A stretch of DNA of 61,000 bases from an uncultured Bacteroidota bacterium. Lineage in GTDB: Bacteria > Bacteroidota > Bacteroidia > Chitinophagales > Chitinophagaceae. How positions within the stretch are numbered: position 1 is the first letter of the stretch; each line of letters opens with the position of its first letter. The position numbers and the translations under genes are program-made. The stretch lies in assembly GCA_903837525.1 (NCBI GenBank), contig CAILUU010000025.1, forward strand, positions 1-61,000. The letters are read 5' to 3'. The notes under the pieces were generated by a model. It was not told the origin of the DNA, searched no databases, and was given only the letters and a program-made list of their open reading frames with translations. Positions 15,977 to 25,620 of the stretch are shown here, piece by piece.

Positions 15977-16588
15977 TTACGCGGTGGTTTCTTCTAAGTC
16001 TGTTACTCCACCACTTACCGTAAATTTCATTGTTTGTGCTGCACTTATATTGGTAATGGGCTTTACTCTTGCCTTAGGTATTACATATACATTGCCAGCA
16101 ACCGAATAGGCCATAGGAATATAAACGGTTACATAATCTTTTAATCCAAAATCATCCATATCTTCCCTAGTAACAAAACCAAAACGCCAAACATCATTAT
16201 CATCAACATTGGCTAAAACATTTTTTGTAAATTTCTTTTTTTCACCAGCAAAAGCTTCAAAAAAATCTCTGGTGGTGCTGTAAATATATTTTATACCTGG
16301 TGTTTTTTCTAAAATTTTATCTACAAAACTAACTACCCTACCCGTTATAAAAAAGGAGCTAAAATACCCGATAAAGATAAGCGCCGCAATAATTATCAAA
16401 ATTCCAATACCGTAATTCTGTACTCGTACATTTCCTTGCAAATCTTTATACGTAAAAATGGGGATAAGATTATCAATAGAAGTAACTAACCAAAATATTG
16501 AATAGGCTGTAATAGCAATTGGGGCAAGTATTAGTAAGCCCTGCAAAAAATATTGTAAAAGTTTTTTAAAAATAAATACATTTTTCAT
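15977..16588 (-). CDS. DUF502 family membrane protein
   Basis: 203-residue protein with two N-terminal membrane helices (LLQYFLQGLLILAPIAITAY and IGILIIIAALIFIGYFSSFF) and a soluble tail. The segments KTPGIKYIYSTTRDFFEAF and DYVTVYIPMAYSVAGNVYVI are characteristic of DUF502. Members occur widely in bacteria and in plants (LCV/COV proteins); the molecular role is not established. It is a single gene facing away from the efflux operon. Confidence 0.88.
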   Translation of the reverse strand: MKNVFIFKKLLQYFLQGLLILAPIAITAYSIFWLVTSIDNLIPIFTYKDLQGNVRVQNYGIGILIIIAALIFIGYFSSFFITGRVVSFVDKILEKTPGIKYIYSTTRDFFEAFAGEKKKFTKNVLANVDDNDVWRFGFVTREDMDDFGLKDYVTVYIPMAYSVAGNVYVIPKARVKPITNISAAQTMKFTVSGGVTDLEETTA

Positions 16589-16730
16589 CCACTATTTTTT
16601 ACAAATATACTTTAATTCCAAAGGGTAAATAGGCAAATATCACCATAGTCACTACTTTTTGGCTGCTTTATAAATACTTTTTAGCTCTATATTATGTTTA
16701 AGTTAAAAAATAAATAAAAACTAAGAAAAC

Positions 16731-16761
16731 TTTGGGTATAGGAATAGTTTCCCTAGTTTTG
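16731..16761 (+). promoter_or_regulatory. Bacteroidota-type promoter for the TetR-RND operon
   Basis: TTTG at 16731-16734, a 19-bp spacer, and TAGTTTTG at 16754-16761. This fits the Bacteroidota primary sigma consensus TTTG / TAnnTTTG. Transcription should start near 16767, so the GTG at 16761 is upstream of the message and ATG 16779 is the likely start, with a short leader. Confidence 0.7.
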
Positions 16762-16778
16762 TGCTCCAAATCTTAAAA

Positions 16779-17396
16779 ATGGACGCAAAAGATAGAATAG
16801 TACAGGGTAGTTTAAAGCAATTTATGCAATACGGTTTTAGAAATGTAAGCATGGATGATATTGCCAGCAACCTAGGCATGAGTAAAAAAACCCTTTACCA
16901 ACACTTTACCGAAAAAGAAGAATTAGTTGCAGCTGCATTAGAGTTTGATATTGAAAATAATCAAAAAGATTGTGTACGCTGTACCAATACATCGAATAAT
17001 GCAATTGCAGAAGTGTATGATATTATTAGTGTAGTGGCAGAGCAGTTACGAGATATGAACCCAATGGTTTTATTCGAAATGCAAAAGTTTCACCCCAAAG
17101 CATTTAAACGTTTTCAACAACATAAAGATGAGTTTATTTTAAAAATGATTCATCAAAATTTACTAAGAGGTATTGCAGAAGGTTTATATAGAGAGGATAT
17201 TAATATAGAAGTGTTAGCAAAATTTAGGCTAGAAAGTATGATGCTAATTTTTAACCCAGAAATTTTTCCATTTTCAAAATCCTATCCATTAATGGATTTA
17301 ATGATGATAATTGGAGAGCACTTTTTGTTTGGCATTTCCACTAATAAAGGATATAAACTTATTCAAAAACATCAGTTAGATAGATCAAAAAAATAA
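16779..17396 (+). CDS. TetR family transcriptional regulator
   Basis: 205-residue TetR-type regulator. The N-terminal helix-turn-helix is MDAKDRIVQGSLKQFMQYGF then NVSMDDIASNLGMSKKTLYQ, the family signature. The rest is an alpha-helical ligand-binding domain. It is the first gene of an operon with tolC-, acrA- and acrB-like genes and ends 3 bp before the tolC-like ATG, so it most likely represses its own efflux operon until a substrate binds. A GTG 18 bp upstream is in frame but lies within the -7 box. Confidence 0.9.
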   Translation: MDAKDRIVQGSLKQFMQYGFRNVSMDDIASNLGMSKKTLYQHFTEKEELVAAALEFDIENNQKDCVRCTNTSNNAIAEVYDIISVVAEQLRDMNPMVLFEMQKFHPKAFKRFQQHKDEFILKMIHQNLLRGIAEGLYREDINIEVLAKFRLESMMLIFNPEIFPFSKSYPLMDLMMIIGEHFLFGISTNKGYKLIQKHQLDRSKK

Positions 17397-17399
17397 ACG

Positions 17400-18812
17400 A
17401 TGACACAAATAAAAAAATCTTTTTTAAAATTAGGGTTCATAAGTAGTTTGGTTTTTACTTCAATAATTTCTAATGCACAAAACAGTAACTCGTTTTCGGT
17501 AAAGCAAGCGGTAGAATATGGGTTAAAAAATGCAGTGCAAGTAAAAAATGCATTGTTAGATATTCAAATTCAGCAACAAGTAAATAAACAAATTACTGCT
17601 GTAGCAATGCCACAAGTTAATGCAAGTGCAGGGCTAACCCGATATTTTGATATACCCGTACAGTCGTTACCTAATTTCATTAGTCCTGCTGCCTATCAAG
17701 TATTGGTTGATGAGGGCGTAAAAAATGGAAATGGTAGTCCGATTACTTTTCCTAATGGAGGAAACTTTGGTAACATAGCTGCACAGTTTGGTGTGCCATG
17801 GATAGCAAATGCAGGTATAGATGTAAGCCAACTCTTATTTGATGGACAAGTATTTGTGGGCTTGCAGGCAAGAGATGCCGTTTTAAAGTTTGCAAAAAAA
17901 AATGTAGAAGTAACGCAAGAGCAAATAAAAACAAATATTCATAAAATTTATTATCAATTAGTGGTAGGAAAAAAACAATTGGGTGCAGTAGACGCTAATA
18001 TAATACGTTTCGAAAAACTATTGTACGATGTAAAAGAAATTTATAAAAATGGTTTTGCAGAGCGGTTAGATATTGATAAAGTGCAAGTGCAATTAAATAA
18101 CCTTACTACCGAAAAACAAAAAATAGAAAATTTGTTAGCCATAGGAAATGCTGGTTTAAAATTTTTAATAAATATGCCACAAAAAGAAACCTTGGCATTG
18201 TCCGATACACTTAGCGAAACGTTTATTAAAGACAATATTTTAGACGAAAGCTACGATTACAAAAACCGAAAAGAATTTCAGTTACTAAGTATAGCCCAAC
18301 AATTGGGAGAGTATAATATTAAACGATACAAACTAAGTAAATTACCTACAGTTGCTGTTTTTGCTAGTTTTAGTAAAAATGCACAACGTAGCTCGTTTAA
18401 CTTTTTTAATAAAGGCAATTGGTTTAGTACATCGCTAGCAGGTCTAAAAATATCGGTACCTATTTTTGAGGGCAATAAAAAAAACGCTTTAATACAACAA
18501 AGCAAATACGAATTACAAAAAACAAAAAATAATATTGCCCAATTACAACAAGCCATTGATTACGATGTAAATACCGCTAGAGTAAATGTAAAGAGTGCTA
18601 TTTTAACTATTGATGTACAAAATCAAAATATGCTTTTGGCAGAAAAAGTGTACAACACTACAAAAAAGAAATTTGAACAAGGCCTAGGAAGTAATCAAGA
18701 AATTTATACTGCACAAGCTGAGCTTAAAGTAGCCCAAACCAACTACTACAATGCATTATACGATGCAATAAATGCAAAAATTGATTATTTAAAAGCTACC
18801 GGAAAATTATAA
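17400..18812 (+). CDS. TolC-family outer-membrane efflux protein
   Basis: 470-residue outer-membrane factor with a cleavable signal peptide (ending SIISNAQ). Two repeats of the outer-membrane efflux domain are visible, with long coiled-coil helices (for example AVEYGLKNAVQVKNALLDIQ at the start and VYNTTKKKFEQGLGSNQEIY near the end). It should form the trimeric channel of the efflux pump encoded by the next two genes. Spacing to the following gene is 27 bp. Confidence 0.92.
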   Translation: MTQIKKSFLKLGFISSLVFTSIISNAQNSNSFSVKQAVEYGLKNAVQVKNALLDIQIQQQVNKQITAVAMPQVNASAGLTRYFDIPVQSLPNFISPAAYQVLVDEGVKNGNGSPITFPNGGNFGNIAAQFGVPWIANAGIDVSQLLFDGQVFVGLQARDAVLKFAKKNVEVTQEQIKTNIHKIYYQLVVGKKQLGAVDANIIRFEKLLYDVKEIYKNGFAERLDIDKVQVQLNNLTTEKQKIENLLAIGNAGLKFLINMPQKETLALSDTLSETFIKDNILDESYDYKNRKEFQLLSIAQQLGEYNIKRYKLSKLPTVAVFASFSKNAQRSSFNFFNKGNWFSTSLAGLKISVPIFEGNKKNALIQQSKYELQKTKNNIAQLQQAIDYDVNTARVNVKSAILTIDVQNQNMLLAEKVYNTTKKKFEQGLGSNQEIYTAQAELKVAQTNYYNALYDAINAKIDYLKATGKL

Positions 18813-18839
18813 GCTAATCAAAAATTTAAAATAACTCTA

Positions 18840-20057
18840 ATGAGAAATAGCATAACAATAGCAATTTTATTTTTAAGTGTAGTAACCGTAACATCTTGCA
18901 GTAATAGCAAAAAAGATGGTGCAGCAACTATTAATGATTTAAAAGCTAAAATAGAAAAAGAAAAAAAAGAAAAAGCCACTAACGACGCAGAGTTAAAAAA
19001 GTTAGAAGCCGATTTGCTAAGAATGGATAGTAATACTGCAATGGCTGCTAAGGTAAAATTAGTAAGTACCATGTCTGTTACTACACAAGCTTTTGAGCAC
19101 TTTATTGACTTGCTAGGCAGAGTAGATGCTGATAATGTTTCCTACATTTCTCCAAGAGGAATGGGAGGACAAGTAAAAGCAATTTATATTAAAGAAGGCC
19201 AATTTGTAAAAAGAGGACAGCTCGTTTTAAAATTAGATGATGCTATTGTACGCCAACAAATATTAGCTGCTCGTAAAGCAATGGATGGTATTAAAACGCA
19301 ACTAAATTTTGCAAAAAATATTTATCAACGCCAAAAGAATTTATGGGATCAAGGCATTGGTACCGAAGTACAATTGATAACGGCAAAAACAAATGTTGAA
19401 AGTTTAGAAAATCAACTAGTGGCTGCAAACGAACAAGTAAAAGTTGCGATTGAGCAATTAAACACAGCTAATGTATATAGCGATGTAAGTGGTATAGCCG
19501 ATCGAGTAAATATTCGTATTGGGGAAACATTTGTTGGGGCTACCCAAATAGGAGGGCAAATTGTTATTATTAATAAAAACACATTAAAAGTAAAAGTAAA
19601 TGTTCCTGAAAATTATTTAATTCGTTTGCGTACAGGTACACCCGTTTTAATTAATATTCCCGATGCTCAAAAAGTTAATATCCCCTCATCAATTTCATTA
19701 ATAAGCCAAAGTATTGATGCTAATTTACGAGGCTTTATGGCAGAAGCAAAAATACCAAGCGATGGCTTGTTAAAGCCTAACCAAACTGCCATTATGCGTA
19801 TAAAAGATTATAGTGCCACCAATGCAATTGTAATACCTATTAATATGGTACAAACAGATGAAAATGGTAAGTATGTTTTTACTATGCTAAAAAGTAGTAA
19901 TGGAAAAACCACTGCACACAAAGTGCCCGTAATAATCGGCGAAGTTTATGGGGATAATGTTGAAATTAAAAGCGGCTTAAATGCCGGGGAGCAGTTGATT
20001 ACAGAGGGGTATCAAAGCTTGTACGAAGGACAGGCAATAGCAACAGATGCTAAATAA
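18840..20057 (+). CDS. RND efflux periplasmic adaptor (membrane fusion protein), lipoprotein
   Basis: 405-residue HlyD/AcrA-type adaptor with a lipoprotein signal (VVTVTSCSNSKKDG, lipobox Cys). A coiled coil (KIEKEKKEKATNDAELKKLE) precedes the lipoyl half-motif VKAIYIKEGQFVKRGQLVLK and the second half at VYSDVSGIADRVNIRIGETF. The C-terminus carries the membrane-proximal domain. It links the inner-membrane pump and the TolC channel. The 94-bp gap before the pump gene has no clear terminator. Confidence 0.92.
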   Translation: MRNSITIAILFLSVVTVTSCSNSKKDGAATINDLKAKIEKEKKEKATNDAELKKLEADLLRMDSNTAMAAKVKLVSTMSVTTQAFEHFIDLLGRVDADNVSYISPRGMGGQVKAIYIKEGQFVKRGQLVLKLDDAIVRQQILAARKAMDGIKTQLNFAKNIYQRQKNLWDQGIGTEVQLITAKTNVESLENQLVAANEQVKVAIEQLNTANVYSDVSGIADRVNIRIGETFVGATQIGGQIVIINKNTLKVKVNVPENYLIRLRTGTPVLINIPDAQKVNIPSSISLISQSIDANLRGFMAEAKIPSDGLLKPNQTAIMRIKDYSATNAIVIPINMVQTDENGKYVFTMLKSSNGKTTAHKVPVIIGEVYGDNVEIKSGLNAGEQLITEGYQSLYEGQAIATDAK

Positions 20058-20151
20058 GTATTGAAACATTATTCTTCAAAGCTAATATTGAAGAAGAAAA
20101 ATAACATGACGAGTAGGAAAACAAAAAAATCTTGATTACAAAAAAACAAGG

Positions 20152-23100
20152 ATGAAAGTTTTAGACGGAATATCAAAAAAAATTAAAGAGTACAAACCCA
20201 CAAGTTGGGCTGTTGATAATAAAACTGCAGTGTATATTATTGCAGTGCTTATTTCATTGTTTGGCTTATACAAGTTTAATACAATGCCAAAGGAGCAATT
20301 TCCAGATATTGTAGTGCCAACTATTTCTGTAGTAACAGTACATATTGGCAACTCTCCAAAAGATATTGAAAACTTAGTAACTAGGCCAATTGAAAAACAA
20401 TTAAAAGGGATAAGTGGTGCTAAGGTTAATAAAATACAAAGTACCTCACAAACCGACTATAGCCTTATTGTGGTGGAGTTTGATACCGATGTAAAAACAG
20501 AAATAGCTAAACAAAAAGTTAAAGATGCTATTGATAAAGCTAAAACAGATTTACCCAACGATTTAACCCAGCAACCCAGTGTGCAAGAATTTGCATTTAG
20601 CGAATTGCCTATAATGTTTGTAAACGTAAGTGGCGATTACGATGGTTTAAAACTTAAGTACTATGCTGATAAAATGCAAGATAAGTTTGAAGAGTTAACC
20701 GAAGTTACGAGGGCAGAAATTGTTGGTGCACCCGAAAGAGAAATTCAGGTAAATGTTGATCCATATAAAATGAGTTTAGCAAGAATATCTTTTATGGATA
20801 TTGAAAATGCTATTAGTAGAGAGAATAGAGATATTACCGGGGGCTTGATAGAAGTGGGGAATATGAAACGCACCATTATGGTTAAAGGACAATTTACAAG
20901 TGCCTTAAGCTTACAAGATATTGTTGTGCGAAGTGGTGCTCAAGGAGCAACAGTTTATTTAAAAGATATAGCTCAATTAAAAGATACCGTAAAAGAAAAA
21001 GAAAGTTATGCTAGGTTAGATGGTAAAAATGTAGTTACACTAAATATTGTAAAAAGAGCTGGCGAAAATTTAATTAATTGTGCCGATAAAGTAAAAGAGG
21101 CTGTTGCAGATATGCAGGCAAAAGATGAATTGCCTAAAGATTTAAAAGTGGTAATTACTGGCGACCAAAGTAAACAAACCATAACATCTTTTAACGACTT
21201 AGTAAATACTATTATTATTGGATTTGTGTTGGTATTAATTATTCTTATGTTTTTTATGGGCGTTACCAATGCATTTTTTGTGGCATTAAGTGTGCCCTTA
21301 AGTGTATTTGTTGCTTTTATGTTTTTGCCTATAGCCACCGCAATTATTGGCACAAATGTTACCTTAAATTTTATTGTACTTTTTGCATTACTATTTGGCT
21401 TGGGTATTATTGTAGATGATGCCATTGTGGTAATTGAAAATACGCATCGTATTTATGCTAATGGAAAAGTGCCTATCGTAAAAAGCGCCAAAGAGGCTGC
21501 AGGAGAGGTTTTTATTCCTGTATTGGCTGGTACGGCAACAACACTAGCGCCATTTTTTCCCTTACTTTTTTGGAAAGGTTTAATAGGTAAGTTTATGATT
21601 TACTTGCCTACTATGTTAATTTTAACATTAGCAGCATCACTAATTGTAGCCTTTATTTTTAACCCAGTATTTGCCGTAAGTTTTATGAAGCCAGAAGGCA
21701 AGGAGCATGAAAAACCTAAAAATAGCATCTTTAAAAAATGGTGGTTTTGGGGTATGATTATTATGGGCGTTTTGTTAAACATTTTTGGATTTATAGCAGG
21801 TACACAAATAGGTAACTTAGGTACAGATGTTGCTGCTATTACAGCCCAAAAATTTACCTTACATGGCTTTGGTAATTTCCTACTAATCATGGCTGGTTTG
21901 GTTGTGCTTAATGCCTATCTTTTAAACGGGCTTATTTATCGTTTTCAACATAAGGCATTACCCAAGTTAATGAACCGCTACGAAAAATTATTACGTTGGG
22001 TGTTAAAAGGATGGAGACCGGTTTATATGTTTGCTTCCTTATTTTTACTTTTCGTGGTGTCGTTAGTGTTATTATTGGCTAGAGGTAATAAATCAACCTT
22101 TTTCCCAAGTGGAGACCCTAATTTTATTTATGTGTATTTAAAAATGCCGGTAGGTACAACTGCAGAGTATACCGATAGTGTAACTCGTATTTTAGAAAAA
22201 AGAGTAACTAAAGTTTTAGCCAATGAACTACCAACAAAACCAAACGGAATTGTAGAAAGTATTATTACAAATGTAGCGGTAAGTGCTAATAATCCTAGAG
22301 ATAACAACAGAAGTGTACAAAGTAATTTAGGAAGAATACAAATAAGCTTCATTGAGTACGAAAAAAGGCATGGTAAACAAACAATGCCGTTTAAAGAAGA
22401 AATTCGTAAAGTGGTACAAGGTATACCAGGCGCTAGTATAGAGGTAACTCAAGAAGATGGTGGCCCACCAACCGACCCTCCAGTAAACATTGAAGTAAGT
22501 GGCGATAATTTTGAAGAAATTGCAAAAGTATCTTCTCAGTTATTTGCTTATTTAGATGTTAACCCAGTTGAGGGTGTAGAAAATTTGCAAAGTAATATTG
22601 ATTTAAACAATCCAGAAATTACCATTAATGTAGATAGAGAAAAGGCGATGATGGAAGGCTTAAGTACAGGGCAAATTGGTATGGAAATTCGTACCGCAGT
22701 ATTTGGTAAAGAGGTAAGTAAATTAAAAGAAGGCGAAGAGGAATATAAAATTCAAGTACGCAGTAGCGATTTAATTCGTAATAACATTACCGATTTAATG
22801 AACATGCGGATTACGTTTTTGGATATGAATACCATGCGTATTAAATCTATTCCACTTGGCACAGTTGCTAAAATAGATTATACCAATACAACAGGTGGGG
22901 TTAAACGCAAAAATGTAAAGCGTACCATACAATTGCAAAGTAATGTGTTAAACCCTACAATGGTAGGTATAGTAAATAAAGAGTTGCAAACAAAAATTGA
23001 CGACTTTAAATCAAAAACCAAAATACCTGCTGATGTAACTATTAAACTAAGTGGGCAAAGTGAGCAAGAAAAAGAAACCTCTTCCTTTTTAGGAAAGGCC

Positions 23101-23769
23101 ATGCTAATTGCCATGTTATTAATCTTTTTAATATTGGTATTGCAGTTTAATAGTATGAGTAAATCTTTTATTGTAATGAGCGAAATTTTCTTTTCAATTA
23201 TTGGGGTATTACTAGGGTATGCACTTACAGGCATGACGATTGCTACCATTATGTTAGGCGTAGGTATAGTTGGTTTAGCAGGCATTGTAATAAAAAATGG
23301 TATTTTATTAATAGAATTTACCGATGAGTTAAGGGGTAGAGGTATAAAAACAAGAGAAGCCGCCATACAAGCCGGACGAATAAGAATTATACCTGTTTTA
23401 CTTACAGCAGTAGCTACCATTATGGGTTTATTGCCTTTGGCTATTGGTTTTAATATAAATTTTGTGTCGTTGTTTCAACATCTAAACCCACATATTTTCT
23501 TTGGTGGAGATAGTGTAGTGTTTTGGGGGCCACTTAGCTGGACGATTATTTTTGGATTAATATTTTCCTTCTTCCTTACGCTAATAATGGTACCAAGTAT
23601 GTACCTTATAGCCGAACGCTTACGCCGCCCAATGGAAAAATTTTATGGTGGTAAATGGATAGCCATTTTCGGTTTTTTAGGCCCTTTCTTTTTTATTTTT
23701 GTGGGTTTAATGTATTTGGCAAAAAGGCTCCAAGGTAAAAAAGTGTGGGTAGGGCAAGTCAAGAAATAG
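20152..23769 (+). CDS. RND efflux permease (AcrB/HAE family), enlarged
   Basis: 1205-residue RND transporter, a proton-driven inner-membrane drug or lipid exporter. Visible are the first helix, the porter domains (MPKEQFPDIVVPTISVVT, GAPEREIQVNVDPYKM) and helix 4 with the proton-relay pair in FGLGIIVDDAIVVIENTHR. The usual length is about 1040. The extra length lies mainly around residues 515-610, where two further hydrophobic stretches (WWFWGMIIMGVLLNIFGFIA and FLLIMAGLVVLNAYLLNGLI) precede the second half, plus a hydrophobic C-terminal extension of about 40 residues. Such enlarged forms are known in Bacteroidota. Substrate is unknown; the TetR gene suggests a toxic compound. Confidence 0.9.
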   Translation: MKVLDGISKKIKEYKPTSWAVDNKTAVYIIAVLISLFGLYKFNTMPKEQFPDIVVPTISVVTVHIGNSPKDIENLVTRPIEKQLKGISGAKVNKIQSTSQTDYSLIVVEFDTDVKTEIAKQKVKDAIDKAKTDLPNDLTQQPSVQEFAFSELPIMFVNVSGDYDGLKLKYYADKMQDKFEELTEVTRAEIVGAPEREIQVNVDPYKMSLARISFMDIENAISRENRDITGGLIEVGNMKRTIMVKGQFTSALSLQDIVVRSGAQGATVYLKDIAQLKDTVKEKESYARLDGKNVVTLNIVKRAGENLINCADKVKEAVADMQAKDELPKDLKVVITGDQSKQTITSFNDLVNTIIIGFVLVLIILMFFMGVTNAFFVALSVPLSVFVAFMFLPIATAIIGTNVTLNFIVLFALLFGLGIIVDDAIVVIENTHRIYANGKVPIVKSAKEAAGEVFIPVLAGTATTLAPFFPLLFWKGLIGKFMIYLPTMLILTLAASLIVAFIFNPVFAVSFMKPEGKEHEKPKNSIFKKWWFWGMIIMGVLLNIFGFIAGTQIGNLGTDVAAITAQKFTLHGFGNFLLIMAGLVVLNAYLLNGLIYRFQHKALPKLMNRYEKLLRWVLKGWRPVYMFASLFLLFVVSLVLLLARGNKSTFFPSGDPNFIYVYLKMPVGTTAEYTDSVTRILEKRVTKVLANELPTKPNGIVESIITNVAVSANNPRDNNRSVQSNLGRIQISFIEYEKRHGKQTMPFKEEIRKVVQGIPGASIEVTQEDGGPPTDPPVNIEVSGDNFEEIAKVSSQLFAYLDVNPVEGVENLQSNIDLNNPEITINVDREKAMMEGLSTGQIGMEIRTAVFGKEVSKLKEGEEEYKIQVRSSDLIRNNITDLMNMRITFLDMNTMRIKSIPLGTVAKIDYTNTTGGVKRKNVKRTIQLQSNVLNPTMVGIVNKELQTKIDDFKSKTKIPADVTIKLSGQSEQEKETSSFLGKAMLIAMLLIFLILVLQFNSMSKSFIVMSEIFFSIIGVLLGYALTGMTIATIMLGVGIVGLAGIVIKNGILLIEFTDELRGRGIKTREAAIQAGRIRIIPVLLTAVATIMGLLPLAIGFNINFVSLFQHLNPHIFFGGDSVVFWGPLSWTIIFGLIFSFFLTLIMVPSMYLIAERLRRPMEKFYGGKWIAIFGFLGPFFFIFVGLMYLAKRLQGKKVWVGQVKK

Positions 23770-23822
23770 ATATTTTCTTTCTTTATTATTATTTTTACTT
23801 TGTATAAACAACTTAAAAAATT

Positions 23823-24614
23823 ATGGCAACAGCACACGAAATTGAGTACAAAATTTATGGCGAAGAGCTTCAATTTGTAGAGATAGAATTAGACTCTAAC
23901 GAAACTGCCATTGCAGAAAGCGGAGCATTTATGATGATGGACAATGGGGTAGAAATGCAAACTATTTTTGGCGATGGTAGCCAACAACAAGGCAGCGGCT
24001 TTTTAGGTAAATTAATGAGTGCAGGCAAACGTTTAATAACAGGAGAAAGTTTGTTTATGACAGCCTTTACGAATACAGGGCAAGGGAAGAAAAAAGTAAG
24101 TTTTGCATCGCCTTACACTGGTAAAATAATTGTATTGGATTTACAAAAACATGGCGGCAAAATAATTGCACAAAAAGATGCTTTTTTATGTGCAGCTAAA
24201 GGTGTTAGTATAGGTATAGAATTTCAACGCAAATTAGGAACGGGTATTTTTGGTGGCGAAGGGTTTATTATGCAAAAAATAGAAGGCGATGGTTTAGCCT
24301 TTGCCCATGCTGGAGGTTTTATTGTAGAAAAGCAATTGCAACCGGGCGAAATTTTAAAAGTAGATACGGGTTGTGTAGTTGCCTATACGCCAAATGTTGA
24401 TTTTGATATTGAAATGGTAAAGGGTATTAAAAATTTTATGTTTGGTGGCGAAGGTTTATTTTTTGCAAAACTTACTGGCCCTGGGCATGTGTGGTTACAA
24501 AGTTTACCAATAAGCCGTTTAGCAGGTCGTATTATGCAATACGGAAGTTATAATAGAAAAGAAGAAGGGGGTATTTTAGGAGGGCTAGGTAATCTATTGG
24601 ATGGACGAGAATAA
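23823..24614 (+). CDS. TIGR00266/AIM24 family protein
   Basis: 263-residue protein with a beta-rich, glycine-rich fold of the TIGR00266/AIM24 family. Typical pieces are IAESGAFMMMDNGVEMQTIF, LFMTAFTNTGQGKKKVSFAS and GGEGLFFAKLTGPGHVWLQS. No signal peptide or membrane helix is evident. Family members are common in bacteria and yeast mitochondria, but the bacterial function is not established. It stands alone with a terminator behind it. Confidence 0.88.
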   Translation: MATAHEIEYKIYGEELQFVEIELDSNETAIAESGAFMMMDNGVEMQTIFGDGSQQQGSGFLGKLMSAGKRLITGESLFMTAFTNTGQGKKKVSFASPYTGKIIVLDLQKHGGKIIAQKDAFLCAAKGVSIGIEFQRKLGTGIFGGEGFIMQKIEGDGLAFAHAGGFIVEKQLQPGEILKVDTGCVVAYTPNVDFDIEMVKGIKNFMFGGEGLFFAKLTGPGHVWLQSLPISRLAGRIMQYGSYNRKEEGGILGGLGNLLDGRE

Positions 24615-24636
24615 AATTTAATTTTGATAAAATGTT

Positions 24637-24665
24637 AGTCAGCAATTTTCGGCTGACTTTTTATT
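24637..24665 (+). terminator. Rho-independent terminator after the AIM24 gene
   Basis: Stem AGTCAGC (24637-24643) and GCTGACT (24652-24658) with an 8-base loop, followed by a T-rich run. Confidence 0.75.
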
Positions 24666-24669
24666 TACC

Positions 24670-25152
24670 ATGCTACAACAAGCCTCAATAAACGATTTCA
24701 ATTTTTTCTATTCCCTTTATATGCATCCACATATAAACCCTTATTTGTTGTATGAAGTAATGGATGAAACTTCTTTTAAACCTATTTTCAAAAATTTATT
24801 ACAGGAAAAAGTTTTATTTAAGTTTACAAACGGTATTGATGATTTTGGAATGTGCAAACTTCTTTTACATAAATATAGGGATGCACATAAATTATATATT
24901 GGGGGATTTGCTATTGATACAAAACAAGCAGGTAAAAATTATGGCTATACAATGATGCAAGAAATTATTCTATTTGCAAAAGAAAATAATAGAAGCAGAG
25001 TTGAGTTAACCGTATCTGTAGAAAATGGAAAAGCAATTGCATTGTATAAGAAATGTGGATTTGAATTAGAAGGTACATTAAAAAAATTTACACACTTAAA
25101 AAGTGAAAACCGTTTTGTAGATGAGTACATGATGTGTTTAATACTGAAGTAA
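24670..25152 (+). CDS. GNAT family N-acetyltransferase
   Basis: 160-residue acetyltransferase of the RimJ/RimI-like type. The acetyl-CoA-binding region reads FAIDTKQAGKNYGYTMMQEI, a variant of the Q/RxxGxG/A motif A, and the C-terminal part ENGKAIALYKKCGFELEGTL is the usual motif B. The substrate is unknown. It is 4 bp upstream of the ArsC-like gene and probably co-transcribed. Confidence 0.82.
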   Translation: MLQQASINDFNFFYSLYMHPHINPYLLYEVMDETSFKPIFKNLLQEKVLFKFTNGIDDFGMCKLLLHKYRDAHKLYIGGFAIDTKQAGKNYGYTMMQEIILFAKENNRSRVELTVSVENGKAIALYKKCGFELEGTLKKFTHLKSENRFVDEYMMCLILK

Positions 25153-25155
25153 AAT

Positions 25156-25554
25156 ATGGGAAAGAAAAAAATACTATTTGTTTGTATTGAAAATAGCAAC
25201 CGCAGCCAAATGAGCCAAGCCTTTGCTAAAATACTAGGTGGCGATATTATTGAAGCCTATAGTGCTGGGAGTAAATCTAGTGGTATTGTAAACCCAAAAG
25301 CAATTGCAGCAATGGCAGAATTGGGCTACGATTTAAGTAAACACGATAGCAAAAATTTAGATGAAGTAAAAGCTTTTGCACCTTTTGATGCTGTAGTAAC
25401 TATGGGCTGTGGAGATGCATGCCCTTGGATGCCTGCAAAGCAATTTATGGATTGGCAAATACCCGACCCTAAGCACATGGAACCCAAAGAGTTTAATGAA
25501 GTAAGAGATTTTATAAAAACTAAAGTTGAGGAATTACTAAATGCTCTTAAATAA
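25156..25554 (+). CDS. ArsC-like low-molecular-weight phosphatase/arsenate reductase
   Basis: 132-residue protein of the low-molecular-weight phosphotyrosine phosphatase fold. The P-loop Cx5R is C10-IENSN-R16 and the general acid is in QIPDPKHM (D104). Thioredoxin-coupled arsenate reductases use two further Cys about six residues apart; here MGCGDACPW has C85 and C89 with only three between. It may therefore reduce arsenate by a similar Cys relay or act as a phosphatase. No ars operon genes are nearby. It overlaps the start of a terminator at its 3' end. Confidence 0.75.
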   Translation: MGKKKILFVCIENSNRSQMSQAFAKILGGDIIEAYSAGSKSSGIVNPKAIAAMAELGYDLSKHDSKNLDEVKAFAPFDAVVTMGCGDACPWMPAKQFMDWQIPDPKHMEPKEFNEVRDFIKTKVEELLNALK

Positions 25555-25585
25555 AAATGCCCCATTAGGGGCATTTTTATTTTTT
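25553..25585. terminator. Bidirectional terminator between convergent genes
   Basis: Perfect 11-bp stem AAAAATGCCCC (25553-25563) and GGGGCATTTTT (25568-25578) with loop ATTA. T-runs on both strands serve the ArsC-like gene and the converging Bax-inhibitor gene. Confidence 0.8.
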
Positions 25586-25620
25586 TATAAGGAGGTAAAA
25601 TATTGCTCAATTAATAAAAA

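Noticed and set aside
22878..23420. 180-codon minus-strand frame inside the RND permease gene
   Set aside because: It is the antisense of a strongly conserved gene and has low-complexity Ile/Pro/Ser-rich composition with no domain.
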